In this document: in pieces, positions 18,825-28,248 of the stretch
Position numbering within the stretch: position 1 is the stretch's first letter
Layout: every line of letters begins with the position of its first letter
Origin: Photobacterium sanguinicancri
GTDB taxonomy: Bacteria > Pseudomonadota > Gammaproteobacteria > Enterobacterales > Vibrionaceae
Reading direction: 5' to 3'
DNA length: 64,000 nt
NCBI RefSeq assembly: GCF_024346675.1
Contig: NZ_AP024850.1
Coordinates: 1,612,001 to 1,676,000 of the forward strand
Notes under the pieces: model-generated
What the model was told of the DNA's origin: nothing
The model's input: only the letters and a program-made list of their open reading frames with translations
Database searches by the model: none
Translations under genes and position numbers: made by a program

Positions 18825-19334
18825 TTAATCTGTCACTTGCTCTGTTGTTGTCAGCCTTTCTTCTTGGTGCTGCTCTCTTGTATCTTTAAGGGCTTCATTT
18901 AAAACTGCCATCAATTCAGGTCTCCACTCTGGGCGTTCAATAGAGTTTGAAGTTTTCAGATACCATTTGTGCATTTTGAGCTGAGATTTAATAGCAGTTT
19001 TCCACTCATTATCAGACTTGTCACTTTCTAATACTTGTTCGAAAGTAAATAACATTTGCGAAACAAACCAAGGGTATTTAGGGTTGGTCTTACCATTTTT
19101 CTTTATAGTACTTTGGTCACCATAGGCGAAGTCAGGATTCTCAAAGCACAGTTTCAGATATTCTTGATAAGCTGAATAGGCCGTAGCTCGTCGAGATTCT
19201 CTACGACCAGAACGTAATTGAGCAACAGTAAATGCCAAAGCTATACCTGCTATGGTCATCATGAAGATATCGGCTCGTTTATCCCAAAAGTCGAAGGTTA
19301 GTAGTTGAGCGATGTTGGTATCTAAACAAATCAT
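18825..19334 (-). CDS. Small membrane-anchored partner of the DRT type 1 reverse transcriptase
   Basis: A 169-residue protein with one N-terminal membrane helix (IFMMTIAGIALAFTVAQL, about residues 23-40) followed by a basic stretch RSGRRESRR and a soluble helical domain. Its start overlaps the stop of the reverse transcriptase by 4 bases. Small membrane proteins in this position are known companions of UG1/DRT1 reverse transcriptases. It may anchor the RT complex at the membrane or act as effector; the sequence does not settle which. Confidence 0.75.
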   Translation of the reverse strand: MICLDTNIAQLLTFDFWDKRADIFMMTIAGIALAFTVAQLRSGRRESRRATAYSAYQEYLKLCFENPDFAYGDQSTIKKNGKTNPKYPWFVSQMLFTFEQVLESDKSDNEWKTAIKSQLKMHKWYLKTSNSIERPEWRPELMAVLNEALKDTREQHQEERLTTTEQVTD

Positions 19335-22300
19335 TTACTATTTCCTGCTGGTGGGGTTTTAACTGGTTTATTGGACTTCATTGATGACCCACTGCTTCTA
19401 AAATCAAACATATTCATCTCGAAGCTCGAAATTGATACTTGATGAGAACCATGAGCATGAGTAATGAGTTTATGGAATCTCTCTTTGTATGGGGCCTTCG
19501 CTACTGAACCGCCAAACTCACCACTGTTAACCAATACGACGTGTTGATACATATGGTAAAATAGTGCATCAACCATGCTGTCAAAGGTTGCGATATCTTT
19601 ATTCATAGCTGAAATGATATAGGCGTTTGATTTCTCTTTTAGATCTGCGCTGAGTTCAATATCTGTAGCGTCATAGCAAATTGACCCAGTGAGTTTGAAT
19701 CCTTCTTGATTTGTGTATGCAGGATGCAAAAGTTCAACGATGAGCTGGTAAGGACGCCAAGGGGTTATGTAACCTTTTTCGCCTGCAGTCATATTCCATT
19801 TACCTTGTAAGCGTTTTATAAATCGTCGGCCAGAGTTTTTCTGATTGGGAATTATCCATATAGCAGAGTTATTAAGTTCGTGACTACTGTTAATATGGCT
19901 AAATCCTATGCCTGCAAAGACAATAGCTCCCGTTTTATCAGACAACCTCTCAAGAATATCCAGATCGTCGGGCGATACAGATAGCTCAGGCCATATGATT
20001 AAGTCTACTTTGCCCTTTAGCATTGGTTTTTCATTTACGCTATCTACACTAGCGATATTGTGCAGTATTAGCTCTGATACTGAAGCAACATGACGCCTAT
20101 GCTTTGCACGATATTTAGGTGTATCAAGTTTCAGTCCATATTGACCAAAATCGTCTACCAATGGTAAGAGTGGTTGCACCATGATTACATTAAGGTGTTG
20201 CTTATCTTTAGACCAATTTAGGCTGACCTTTTCGACGTACGTAGGTATATTCGACAGATGGCAAAAGCCCTTTGATTGGGCTTCTAACCGACTCTTTATG
20301 CATTTTTCTAACTCTAGCAAGTTCCATTCGTTTGGCCAGTCATAATTATTACTTGAACTATCAACACCAGGCCATTGCAACAGCTTAAATAAAAGAGATG
20401 ATAACCAGTCACTCATTGGAGATTTGCTTTCACCAAATGCTTCGGGGGAGTGCATCATTCCGATTTGACGCTTTAACATATTGGATCTAATCCCTCGGTA
20501 AGCAGGACGATCTTGATTTTGGATTGAACTGCCACTCCAATCTACCGAGCCTAGGAGACAGCTTCGAATGAACATGCCTATGTAATAGAGTGGCTTGTGC
20601 TCATCGGTTAGCCATTTTGGTGGCGCATGAAAGAGTTTGTTTGGTTCAGTAAAGTACTTAGGCTCTATATTTAGTTCGCATGAAGACTCAAGGCGCAACA
20701 GAGCTTTCCAATCTGAACATTCGACAGTGGAATTAGCTATATCGATGGGCTCTGAAAATTTTAGCTTATCTAGTTTGCGTAGTGTTGCAAGAAGAAGTTT
20801 AAGAATGCCATTTTCATGCTTGAATGGATTGTGATTTGATCTCAAAACTGACAATAACGAGATTTTTTTATCATTGTAATTTGATAACTCTCCACGTACT
20901 TTGGCATGATCAGTAAGCCCCAGGTAACTAGCCAGCTCACTAGCTTTTTTAGTCCAACTAAGCCCTTGTTTTTTTGATGTTGAATACAGAGCCTCAAAAA
21001 ACTTAGGTTCACCTAACATAATAGTTTTCCCTATATTAGCTAGGTTTTGCTGATTGAGTTTTTGGGCTCTGATTCTTGTTACTCGACGTCTACTTTGTCT
21101 TGGAGGGGCTGTGTTGTAGATTGCTTCTAAAGCACTTACTACGGAGCGGATCACTTTAGGTTTATCTAGTGAAATTTGATGAGCTAATAAAACTGCTGTG
21201 GAGAACTCATTTTCTGGAAGAACGATGTCAATGTTTCGGAAGCCATTTAGTAATTGTGTAATGACGTTAAATGTCTTGTCGTTTAATTCTTCTTTTAGTG
21301 CAGAGTCGTTTCGTATCAAGCAGAAAAAAAGGATTTGTTCTGTAAGTGCTTCGTTTAGATTGTCGAGCTCAAATAGCTTAGAGGAAGCATAGTTTTCTAG
21401 ATACTCAAAATAACCTTTAGGGTCTGAGTGAGCAGGAAAAGCCCATCTATCTTTTGTATGGATAGCTGTTGCAGAATGACGCAGTATCTCACTCAAACAG
21501 TACTCGGCAAATAGAACCAACTCTTTATCATCACGCTGACGCACTTCTTCCAAATTCGAAAGTATTGGACGTAATAGCTGAACGTGTGGAAACAGCTCTA
21601 AGCCTTTTTTCATAAGGAGCAAAAGGGATGGATCTTTTGTCCATCTAGATACTAGTTTGCGCGCCATTCTCTCCTGTAAGTAATCCCAGCTCCCAGGGAT
21701 AGCTTTTCCTTCATCATTAACTTCCTGCGCGATCATGTTGCGCTTTTGACCTAACAAGTTATGTATTTTGTTAGCAGTGAAACGCAGGAGCGTGTCTTTT
21801 CGAACATCGTTAAATGTTTTATCAATAAAGGCTAATTCACTAGTAAAATCGAAATCTATTTTCTCTTCGTCGAGGCTTTCTGTGCTTAGGTTATCAGAAA
21901 GTTCAATTAAGCCTTCAAGGTGCCCCAATTGCTCATCTAGTTCATGTAAAGGCATTGGGCCGCTTATTTTACCTTGGATATCTGCTAGCTTGGCAGATAC
22001 GGCACCTTCTTTTGAGCTGAAAATCTTGACCTTGGTTTTAGATTCCTGAAGAGTAAGATTTAACTTTTTAGTATAAGGCTCAAATGTCGAGGTGATTAGT
22101 TTTGCGAGTTCTTTCTCTGAACGAACGTGTTTCTTGGCTTTTACAATCAATCTAAGATCATCTACGTAACGGCATGCGTCTACTAGCATAACGTCACAAT
22201 CCTCTGTTAGAGGTTTACCAATCAGTTGAGAAACATGTTTATCAAAATCAAGCATGTAGATGTTTGCTAAGAAACCGCCAGCAACCAAACCTTGAGGAAT

Positions 22301-23203
22301 GCCTTTTTTGTTTTTTAGGATTGGTATATCTTCATTACGACAGACGTCTTTGTACAACTGCTTTGATTTAATTGTCCATCTCCAATTTTGGAACTTGTCT
22401 AAGACATGTTTAATACAGTCGTCAGGTTCAGCACCAGTCATATCTTTAACAAGCTTAGAAATTGTCTCAATGAGCAGCGGTCTTTCAACCGAATCATAAA
22501 ACTTTGCAAAGTCTAGATGAACTTCGTATATCTGCTCCTCACTTGTTTTTACTCGTTTAGCCTCTCTACCAAAGTGTATTGGTCTAGCCAAAAACTGCTG
22601 ATAGTCTTTAAAAAACTTGCTGTAAGTATTGCTGTTGCCCCACGAGTAAGCTGCTTCGCCATCATGGTATGTGCAATGTAGTCTATTGCCGTAGTTGATT
22701 ACTTTTTTCTCATGAACCTCATCGAAGTCAGTTGATGGGTCGCCTTGCATGCTCTCAACTCTATTGGCGAGCAGCATCATAAATGCCGTAAATAGTGTTT
22801 GGTCATCGATAGATACATGCGCTAATGGGCGCATTGGTTGACATAAAGCCTCAAAGCTTTCGTCTTTTTTTTTCTTTGGTTTTGGTAACCAATGTAATGA
22901 TGTGCCACCAAAGTCAAAATCGCTGTCTGAGGTTAACTCTACGAACTCCCAAGCATTAGATTTTGGTGCAGGTATAAGTTTAAGAGGTGAAAGCTTCAAT
23001 TTTTGGGATTTCAAAGCTGAGGAGATAGCACTGATTCTTAAATCTAGTTCTATAGCTGATTTGTCTAAATCAAGGAAATCAACATACCAATTGATCCCTC
23101 TGATGTGTTGATGGGATTTTTTCCAAGCATTTAACAATATAACCTCATCTAGGAGGTATTTTTCGGTCGGTAAAAGTTTGTTGTATTTTTTATCAAGCAA
23201 CAT
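19331..23203 (-). CDS. DRT type 1 (UG1) defence reverse transcriptase fused to a nitrilase domain
   Basis: A 1290-residue protein from the 'unknown group' reverse transcriptases that defend against phages. The RT domain (about residues 190-400) shows EVHLDFAKFYDSVERPLL, KKGIPQGLVAGGFLANIYM and the catalytic CRYVDDLRLIVK. A long helical region follows (400-1000). The C-terminal nitrilase/carbon-nitrogen hydrolase domain keeps Glu in LIIWPELSVSP, a Lys in RLQGKWNMTAGEKGY and Cys in SICYDATDIE, so the Glu-Lys-Cys triad seems intact. This fusion is the hallmark of DRT1. It forms a two-gene operon with the small membrane protein. Confidence 0.92.
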   Translation of the reverse strand: MLLDKKYNKLLPTEKYLLDEVILLNAWKKSHQHIRGINWYVDFLDLDKSAIELDLRISAISSALKSQKLKLSPLKLIPAPKSNAWEFVELTSDSDFDFGGTSLHWLPKPKKKKDESFEALCQPMRPLAHVSIDDQTLFTAFMMLLANRVESMQGDPSTDFDEVHEKKVINYGNRLHCTYHDGEAAYSWGNSNTYSKFFKDYQQFLARPIHFGREAKRVKTSEEQIYEVHLDFAKFYDSVERPLLIETISKLVKDMTGAEPDDCIKHVLDKFQNWRWTIKSKQLYKDVCRNEDIPILKNKKGIPQGLVAGGFLANIYMLDFDKHVSQLIGKPLTEDCDVMLVDACRYVDDLRLIVKAKKHVRSEKELAKLITSTFEPYTKKLNLTLQESKTKVKIFSSKEGAVSAKLADIQGKISGPMPLHELDEQLGHLEGLIELSDNLSTESLDEEKIDFDFTSELAFIDKTFNDVRKDTLLRFTANKIHNLLGQKRNMIAQEVNDEGKAIPGSWDYLQERMARKLVSRWTKDPSLLLLMKKGLELFPHVQLLRPILSNLEEVRQRDDKELVLFAEYCLSEILRHSATAIHTKDRWAFPAHSDPKGYFEYLENYASSKLFELDNLNEALTEQILFFCLIRNDSALKEELNDKTFNVITQLLNGFRNIDIVLPENEFSTAVLLAHQISLDKPKVIRSVVSALEAIYNTAPPRQSRRRVTRIRAQKLNQQNLANIGKTIMLGEPKFFEALYSTSKKQGLSWTKKASELASYLGLTDHAKVRGELSNYNDKKISLLSVLRSNHNPFKHENGILKLLLATLRKLDKLKFSEPIDIANSTVECSDWKALLRLESSCELNIEPKYFTEPNKLFHAPPKWLTDEHKPLYYIGMFIRSCLLGSVDWSGSSIQNQDRPAYRGIRSNMLKRQIGMMHSPEAFGESKSPMSDWLSSLLFKLLQWPGVDSSSNNYDWPNEWNLLELEKCIKSRLEAQSKGFCHLSNIPTYVEKVSLNWSKDKQHLNVIMVQPLLPLVDDFGQYGLKLDTPKYRAKHRRHVASVSELILHNIASVDSVNEKPMLKGKVDLIIWPELSVSPDDLDILERLSDKTGAIVFAGIGFSHINSSHELNNSAIWIIPNQKNSGRRFIKRLQGKWNMTAGEKGYITPWRPYQLIVELLHPAYTNQEGFKLTGSICYDATDIELSADLKEKSNAYIISAMNKDIATFDSMVDALFYHMYQHVVLVNSGEFGGSVAKAPYKERFHKLITHAHGSHQVSISSFEMNMFDFRSSGSSMKSNKPVKTPPAGNSK

Positions 23204-23507
23204 TGGCGAGAGTCGGCTAGGTAGTTAGTGATCCTTTGGTGTGTATTTTACTGTACTTGCATGCCCAGTATAAATGACATTCATCATCATAAGTTAATCT
23301 GAATCGCTAAAACCATCTGATATGGGGTGACGAACGGTGGAGAGCCTTTAGTTCCCTTACATTTGCTAGTTTCTTCTTTGTGGTTGACCGATTTACAGGA
23401 GGTACCTAGCTAGCAATCACACACTTCAGGGGGACATTTATGTTAGCTTTGTCTGTGGTGTTGGATCTGTTCAATTTGAAGGTGAGGAGGTTTTCAGTGA
23501 TCGGCCT

Positions 23508-23554
23508 TACATGCTAGAGCATGTAGAATCGGTTTTACATGCGATCGCATGTAA
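23508..23554. repeat. Pair of related palindromes upstream of DRT1
   Basis: TACATGCTAGAGCATGTA (23508-23525) and the perfect 20-mer TTACATGCGATCGCATGTAA (23535-23554) stand 9 bases apart and share the TACATGC arm. They could be operators for one dimeric regulator or form stem-loops in an RNA. They lie 305-351 bases upstream of the reverse transcriptase start. Confidence 0.7.
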
Positions 23555-24090
23555 GCATAGGTAGATATCTTTCCTGCACACTGGAGTAATTACTACACAC
23601 ATTTATGGGGGAATAAGTGCGGAAACAGGGACTTTTGCCTGCATATCACTAGACTAATCAGTCATTTTCTACATAACAGTGGATTAAGGATTTTCTTATG
23701 TAAGAGCCTGCCTGGCTCACTCTGCTTCTTGATGTGCATATAATCGGATTGCATTGAGCTCAATAAATGACTCTGCTTTCTGTTTAATCTTAGCGCTCAG
23801 ATCACACAGAGAGTGCATCGCAACTTCTTCTACATCCTAGTCATCAATGGGCAACGATAGATTCATCGCTGAGCACGAGTTCAAGCGTGCTGATACAGTT
23901 TGAGCCCACAAATAAGAAATGAGTTAGCTGAGCTGACTGCTTATGCGATGAATTTGTCTGCTTTTCCTATACTTTGCACCTCTGCGCTTTTATCTAATTC
24001 AAGAGCGTTCTCCTTATCATCATCGCCACATCTTTGTTTCGCTTATTCTACTTTTATCAACAGGTCTTTAATGAGACATCGCCCCCCAGG

Positions 24091-24152
24091 TTAAAGGACA
24101 AAAGTGACGTTATGGGACAGCTTTAAGGACAAAAAACAGAGTTAAAGGAGAA
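24091..24152. repeat. Cluster of TTAAAGGACAAAA-type direct repeats
   Basis: TTAAAGGACAAAA (24091), TTTAAGGACAAAA (24122) and TTAAAGGAGAA (24142) are spaced 31 and 20 bases apart, with GACA-containing words between them. The layout resembles transposase-binding repeats at the ends of Tn5053/Tn552-like elements, but no matching second end was found. Confidence 0.5.
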
Positions 24153-24200
24153 TTCCATTGAAATTTGTCCTCTGGTTTGTTTGGGAGGAGTTGTATCGTT

Positions 24201-26558
24201 TTACCCTTTTGGAGTGGCAACCTGATATCCCATGGTTTTGTAGCTTTTGGCTCTTTTATCAAACATTCTTTGTAGCATTGGTAACTTGATATCCACGTAA
24301 TCATAGATAACCGTGTCGTGTTTACCATCTGATTGCCGATGAATACGGCCTGCATATTGGGCAAGTGATCCTCGCCAGGAAATTGGCATAGTGAGAAATA
24401 ATGTATCGAGGCGAGGAAGGTCGAAGCCTTCACCTATGTATTTACCTGTTGCGACGATTACTTGAGCATCTTGTAATTTCTTATTTGCGTCTTCTCGCTC
24501 TTTGGCTTTCATCGCTCCTCGAAGCACTACAGCGCTTAATTTTTGGGCCTCTAATAGTTTTAAGAGTAATTTGGCATGCTCCCTTCGTTCTGTCAGAAGT
24601 AGTGGGTTGCGACCAGATTTAATTGCTGCAGTCACATCATTTATGATCTGTTGGTTTCTCTCATGATTCTCCATAATCCAGTGATAGACGGAAGCGATGT
24701 GAGGTCGTTTTTCTATTTCACTGAGCTCAAGCGGTGGTTGGTTGTGTACATGTTTTATGTGGACGGTTTGAGTAAAGGAATTGCTATGGCTTGAAATGAC
24801 CTTATGCCTTACTGGGCCAGCTAGCATAAACATGATCTTTTGATGTCCATCTTGCCTATCTGGTGTAGCTGTTAGTCCATGTACGTATTTAGCATTTACT
24901 TCATTGATAACCATCTCATAGTTTGGTGCTGAAATGTGATGACACTCATCGATGATCACTTGGCCATATTGGTGGGTTAGTTCTGATATGGTGTTATCGA
25001 GTTTGTTAATTAGACTTTGATAGGTAGCAATATCGATCTGTCCTGTTGGCTTTTTCTTACCTCCGCCATACACGCCGACATCAATACCTGATGTAAATGA
25101 GAGGATACGATCTTTCCATTGGTCTAACAGTTGTCTGCTGTGGGTTAAAATGAGTGTATTTACTTTTCGTTTTGCGATTAAACCAATTGCGGCAACAGTT
25201 TTTCCGAAAGCCGTTGGAGCGTGCAAAATTCCAGTATCATGAGATGCCATGGTATCAACGGCAGTTTGCTGATCTTCTCTGAGTGAGCCTAGGAATTTGA
25301 TGTGGCCTAGTAGCTGTCCGGCGGTTCTTTTTTCATTGAAGATGATATTGATCTTTTGGCTATCTAGTAGGGTTCGAACTTCATCAAAGCACCCTCTAGG
25401 AAGGGACAAATAGCCTTTTTCAATATGAGCACAACTGATATAGCGAGGTATACCATGTGTAGAAAATCGCATTGCTTGTGTTTTAAAGAATGTTGGATTT
25501 GAAAAACTCGCGACTCGCTTTAGGTTGGTGATTACTGGAGAAGGTAGTGGTTCGGTTGGTATATAAATATGATTTGCTAATGTCACTTCTATGGAGTCAG
25601 GGCAGTTAGGAATTACGCTATGGGTAATAGGCTTATTTGTGTCCCATGGTTCAGTTAGTTCAAATGTTTCCTTAGTGGTTGATTGGTATGACTCCACGAG
25701 TTTGAGTACTTGCTGTTGTGAAAAACGTCTGATTTTTGATAAGAAGTCCCACTGATCGAGTTGGGGGTTCAAATTTTCATCCACAAACACGCTGAAGCCA
25801 TGGTTTCTGGGTTTTAGTTGTAGAGGGAGTGCTATCAGGTTACCAAACCCTCCTTCAGGCATCACATCTTGGTTTGGAAACAATCTGTCGTAAGAATCAA
25901 AAGAAAGCGATGGTTGAATTTCCATGGCTTTATCGAGTATCAAGAAGCCAAGTTGGCGGATCGTTTTTGCCGATATGGGTTCAGAGAAAAATACCCACAA
26001 ATGTGCGCCATTTCCTGAGCGGGAAATCTCAATGGCATGAGGAATATCATAAGCTAAACATGCTTTAGATGTTGCTTGAATGGACTCTTGCCAATCGGAT
26101 TTATCAAAATCGATAGCAAGGAGATGAGAGCGACTGTCTTTACAAAGAGGGTAAAGTCCTACGACTATTTTTCCGGAGAGATGATCGTAAAGTGTTTGAT
26201 TGGTGATGGGCTTAAATTGCTGGTTTGGACATTCTCCACACTTCACCTTGGGTTTTGCACATACTCCGTTTTTCCATTCGTTATCACATGCTAATGAGTA
26301 GCCATTTCGACCCGTGCCGTTTTCCCATCGTATCGCATAAATATCAGCTCTTCCTTTAAACAGGCCGGCAAAAATTGCGATCTTTTGTTCAGGAGTCATT
26401 GAAGGGGTTGGTGGCGGTAGATTTTGTTGTTTTAACAACTCTTGTTTATGAGCTAATAGTTTTTGCTTTTCAGCATCAAGTTGCCGCAGACGAATGTTGA
26501 TCGCCTCAAGTTCTGATGACAGATGGTCTTGATTAGTAATATCAGGCAATTGAGGCAC
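24201..26558 (-). CDS. TOTE-type archaeo-eukaryotic primase-SF2 helicase
   Basis: A 785-residue protein joining a primase to a helicase, the core of TOTE conflict systems. An N-terminal coiled coil (residues 8-50) is followed by a Cys cluster (CDNEWKNGVCAKPKVKCGEC). The AEP primase core has the metal-binding DxD in HLLAIDFDKSDW (about 150) and the SGNGAHLWVFFSEP strand (about 190). The superfamily 2 helicase shows Walker A HAPTAFGKT (about 450), Walker B VIIDECHHIS (about 535), TATPDRQDGH and motif VI YAGRIHRQSDGK (about 745). It would prime or unwind invading DNA. No nuclease domain is fused, unlike some relatives. Two small genes precede it on the same strand. Confidence 0.85.
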   Translation of the reverse strand: MPQLPDITNQDHLSSELEAINIRLRQLDAEKQKLLAHKQELLKQQNLPPPTPSMTPEQKIAIFAGLFKGRADIYAIRWENGTGRNGYSLACDNEWKNGVCAKPKVKCGECPNQQFKPITNQTLYDHLSGKIVVGLYPLCKDSRSHLLAIDFDKSDWQESIQATSKACLAYDIPHAIEISRSGNGAHLWVFFSEPISAKTIRQLGFLILDKAMEIQPSLSFDSYDRLFPNQDVMPEGGFGNLIALPLQLKPRNHGFSVFVDENLNPQLDQWDFLSKIRRFSQQQVLKLVESYQSTTKETFELTEPWDTNKPITHSVIPNCPDSIEVTLANHIYIPTEPLPSPVITNLKRVASFSNPTFFKTQAMRFSTHGIPRYISCAHIEKGYLSLPRGCFDEVRTLLDSQKINIIFNEKRTAGQLLGHIKFLGSLREDQQTAVDTMASHDTGILHAPTAFGKTVAAIGLIAKRKVNTLILTHSRQLLDQWKDRILSFTSGIDVGVYGGGKKKPTGQIDIATYQSLINKLDNTISELTHQYGQVIIDECHHISAPNYEMVINEVNAKYVHGLTATPDRQDGHQKIMFMLAGPVRHKVISSHSNSFTQTVHIKHVHNQPPLELSEIEKRPHIASVYHWIMENHERNQQIINDVTAAIKSGRNPLLLTERREHAKLLLKLLEAQKLSAVVLRGAMKAKEREDANKKLQDAQVIVATGKYIGEGFDLPRLDTLFLTMPISWRGSLAQYAGRIHRQSDGKHDTVIYDYVDIKLPMLQRMFDKRAKSYKTMGYQVATPKG

Positions 26559-26585
26559 CTCAAATTTTTAACTTGGTTACCATGT

Positions 26586-26969
26586 TTAACTGCTTTTCTT
26601 GCGAAATGCCAATTCCGCTTTGAATATTTCAATCCTCCAGCGAGGCTGATTTTTTTGTGTCTGAATAATGGCCTCAATATGATCGGTATCAAGATTTTTT
26701 AGAGGCTTGAATTCGACAGGTTGATTACCGTCTTTACCTCGTGTTCCCCAAAAGAAACCTTGCCTAACTTCATAATGAGGCGCATCAGAGTAGATGGATA
26801 GCTCCTCAAATGGCTCAGTATTAACGTTGCGTCGTAGCTCATCCGTCCCCCCGTCCACCATATAGGTCTCTCCATTCTTATCAACGTAAGTGACATAATC
26901 GTGACGATGTCGGCTAGTCAAGATTGTCTCGTCAGGGGTTTTAATTCGGTTTAGCACTATATGTTTCAT
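26586..26969 (-). CDS. Small uncharacterised protein, likely partner of the TOTE gene
   Basis: A 127-residue protein of unknown function. It begins MKHIVLNRIKTPDETILTSR and contains a compact domain with HRHDYVTYVDKNGETYMVDGG, followed by EELSIYSDAPHYEVRQGFFWG. It ends 27 bases before the primase-helicase start on the same strand, so the two are probably cotranscribed. Its soluble, beta-rich look and Asp/His content give no clear function. Confidence 0.6.
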   Translation of the reverse strand: MKHIVLNRIKTPDETILTSRHRHDYVTYVDKNGETYMVDGGTDELRRNVNTEPFEELSIYSDAPHYEVRQGFFWGTRGKDGNQPVEFKPLKNLDTDHIEAIIQTQKNQPRWRIEIFKAELAFRKKSS

Positions 26970-27039
26970 GTGAGAGCCACGCTTAATTATGGCGGTCGTA
27001 TTGGGTTAGATTATCTAGAGTTACCTTAGATTGGTGCTG

Positions 27040-27285
27040 TTAACCACCTTCCCGAACGCAGGTATTTCTACTCATACCTTTCGGCCTCGATTCTTCATCA
27101 CCAAATGTAAGATAAAGATGGTTTGGTTTTGAAAAGTTGCCGATGGTGCAGATGCCCCAAGACCAGCAGTCGCTGTAGTCTTTATCTTGCTCTTGCATCA
27201 TCTCGAGTTCGGCTTCTAACAGTTCGTGAATCGCCTCAATATATTTTGGTGTTAATTTGATTTGGTGGTTGTGATATCTAGCCAT
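27040..27285 (-). CDS. Small acidic protein divergent from an SOS box
   Basis: An 81-residue protein, MARYHNHQIKLTPKYIEAIHELLEAELEMM and onward, with an amphipathic acidic helix (residues 13-35) and a Trp/Cys-containing middle. It lies 70 bases upstream of the 127-residue gene on the same strand. A LexA box sits 31 bases upstream of its start, between it and the divergent broken gene, so it could be DNA-damage inducible. No family is recognised. Confidence 0.5.
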   Translation of the reverse strand: MARYHNHQIKLTPKYIEAIHELLEAELEMMQEQDKDYSDCWSWGICTIGNFSKPNHLYLTFGDEESRPKGMSRNTCVREGG

Positions 27286-27315
27286 TTGACTCCAACCTCA
27301 GAAATTAGATCTATA

Positions 27316-27331
27316 CTGTGTTTATATACAG
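27316..27331. promoter_or_regulatory. LexA box inside the island
   Basis: CTGTGTTTATATACAG fits CTGT-N8-ACAG. It lies between the divergent 81-residue gene and the frameshifted gene at 27375, and resembles the sulA box in the same window. Confidence 0.82.
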
Positions 27332-27374
27332 TATTGCTCCGATTTGAAAAATAGCAAATTGATGGAGGGCTAGT

Positions 27375-27766
27375 ATGGATATACCCAATATTTTAAATCT
27401 TGAGCATGAACTAAGAGTACCTACTGGTTTCGATTTAACGCTGGTGATGCATGAGTACGGGCTTTATGTCAGCCAAAGTCAGCTCATTACACATTGGTAT
27501 TGGCTCTATCCGTCGCTTTTTATCGAGATGAAGAGGCTAGAAGGGTTATATATTCGCTCCCCAAGCAATCGGACTTGTTTAGCCTCCAATGTGCATTTCA
27601 ATTGTGTGTACACCAAACCTGCAGTGATGGATTTAAACCGTCGAAGGTTCAGTTCTCGTATTCATTCGTTAATGACGATGATGCACGTGAAACGATTGAT
27701 GACTTTTGGCTACAGCTGTTGAAGCAGGTGAAGTGCTTAGAAGGGTTGCGACGAGCTGAGGGGTGA
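27375..27766 (+). pseudogene. Frameshifted SOS-controlled gene of unknown function
   Basis: Two overlapping frames seem to belong to one protein. Frame 1 from the ATG at 27375 reads MDIPNILNLEHELRVPTGFD and onward to about 27525. The other frame then continues as FYRDEEARRVIYSLPKQSDLF to the stop at 27766 with good protein-like composition, whereas frame 1 turns basic and Cys/Thr-rich. A single-base indel near 27520-27530 would join them into about 130 residues. The second frame also has a TTG at 27494, so two overlapping genes remain possible. A LexA box lies 44 bases upstream of the start. Confidence 0.5.
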
Positions 27767-27815
27767 AAGCGTCCACTGTTTTGTATGTTCGAGCTAAATG
27801 TGAAGTGAGGCAAAG

Positions 27816-28040
27816 ATGAAAATTAAAGAAGCGTTGATTGCATTTGGTATGACGAGCCTACTCGTTATGAGCATCAATATCGTTCTTAATTCAATCATCC
27901 TCGTTGTTGTATGGAATGGCTTGGTGTCCAGTATTCATCCCACCTTACCTGATTTGAGCTTCTTTAATGGTGTTGGAGTGATAGTCGTTACTTATATTGT
28001 GCGGGGTAAATTCTCGATTAAGGTGAGTCTTTCTAGTTAA
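27816..28040 (+). CDS. Small two-helix membrane protein
   Basis: A 74-residue protein with two hydrophobic segments (ALIAFGMTSLLVMSINIVL, continuing into IILVVVW, and a second GVGVIVVTYIV). GAGGC stands at proper distance before its ATG. It follows the frameshifted gene by 49 bases and may share its SOS-controlled transcript. Function is unknown; two-helix membrane peptides beside defence genes can be effectors, but nothing here proves it. Confidence 0.5.
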   Translation: MKIKEALIAFGMTSLLVMSINIVLNSIILVVVWNGLVSSIHPTLPDLSFFNGVGVIVVTYIVRGKFSIKVSLSS

Positions 28041-28248
28041 TTTGCAGCTGCTCCGTTGTTGGTTAGAATTCTAACTCGTAGGTATCGTGCATATATAGAT
28101 TCGAAGCCCTTGTACCAAATTTATGAGGTGGAATACATAAAGGTATCACAATGGGTGTGGATATGAAGTACTCTGGAACGTTAGTTGAATATTCATACCG
28201 CCCAGCATTTTCAAATGACAAGGCGGCAATAGAACTTTGAACTCAATA

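Larger units (their letters stand above)
23204..24200. other. Intergenic region between the DRT1 and TOTE genes
   Basis: No gene is supported in about 1 kb. The DRT1 promoter must lie here. Two neighbouring palindromes with a shared TACATGC core (23508-23525 and 23535-23554) and a cluster of short direct repeats (24091-24152) are the only structures noticed. Confidence 0.5.

Noticed and set aside
24401..26294. Plus-strand frames opposite the TOTE gene
   Set aside because: They are shadows of a long, motif-rich minus-strand gene.
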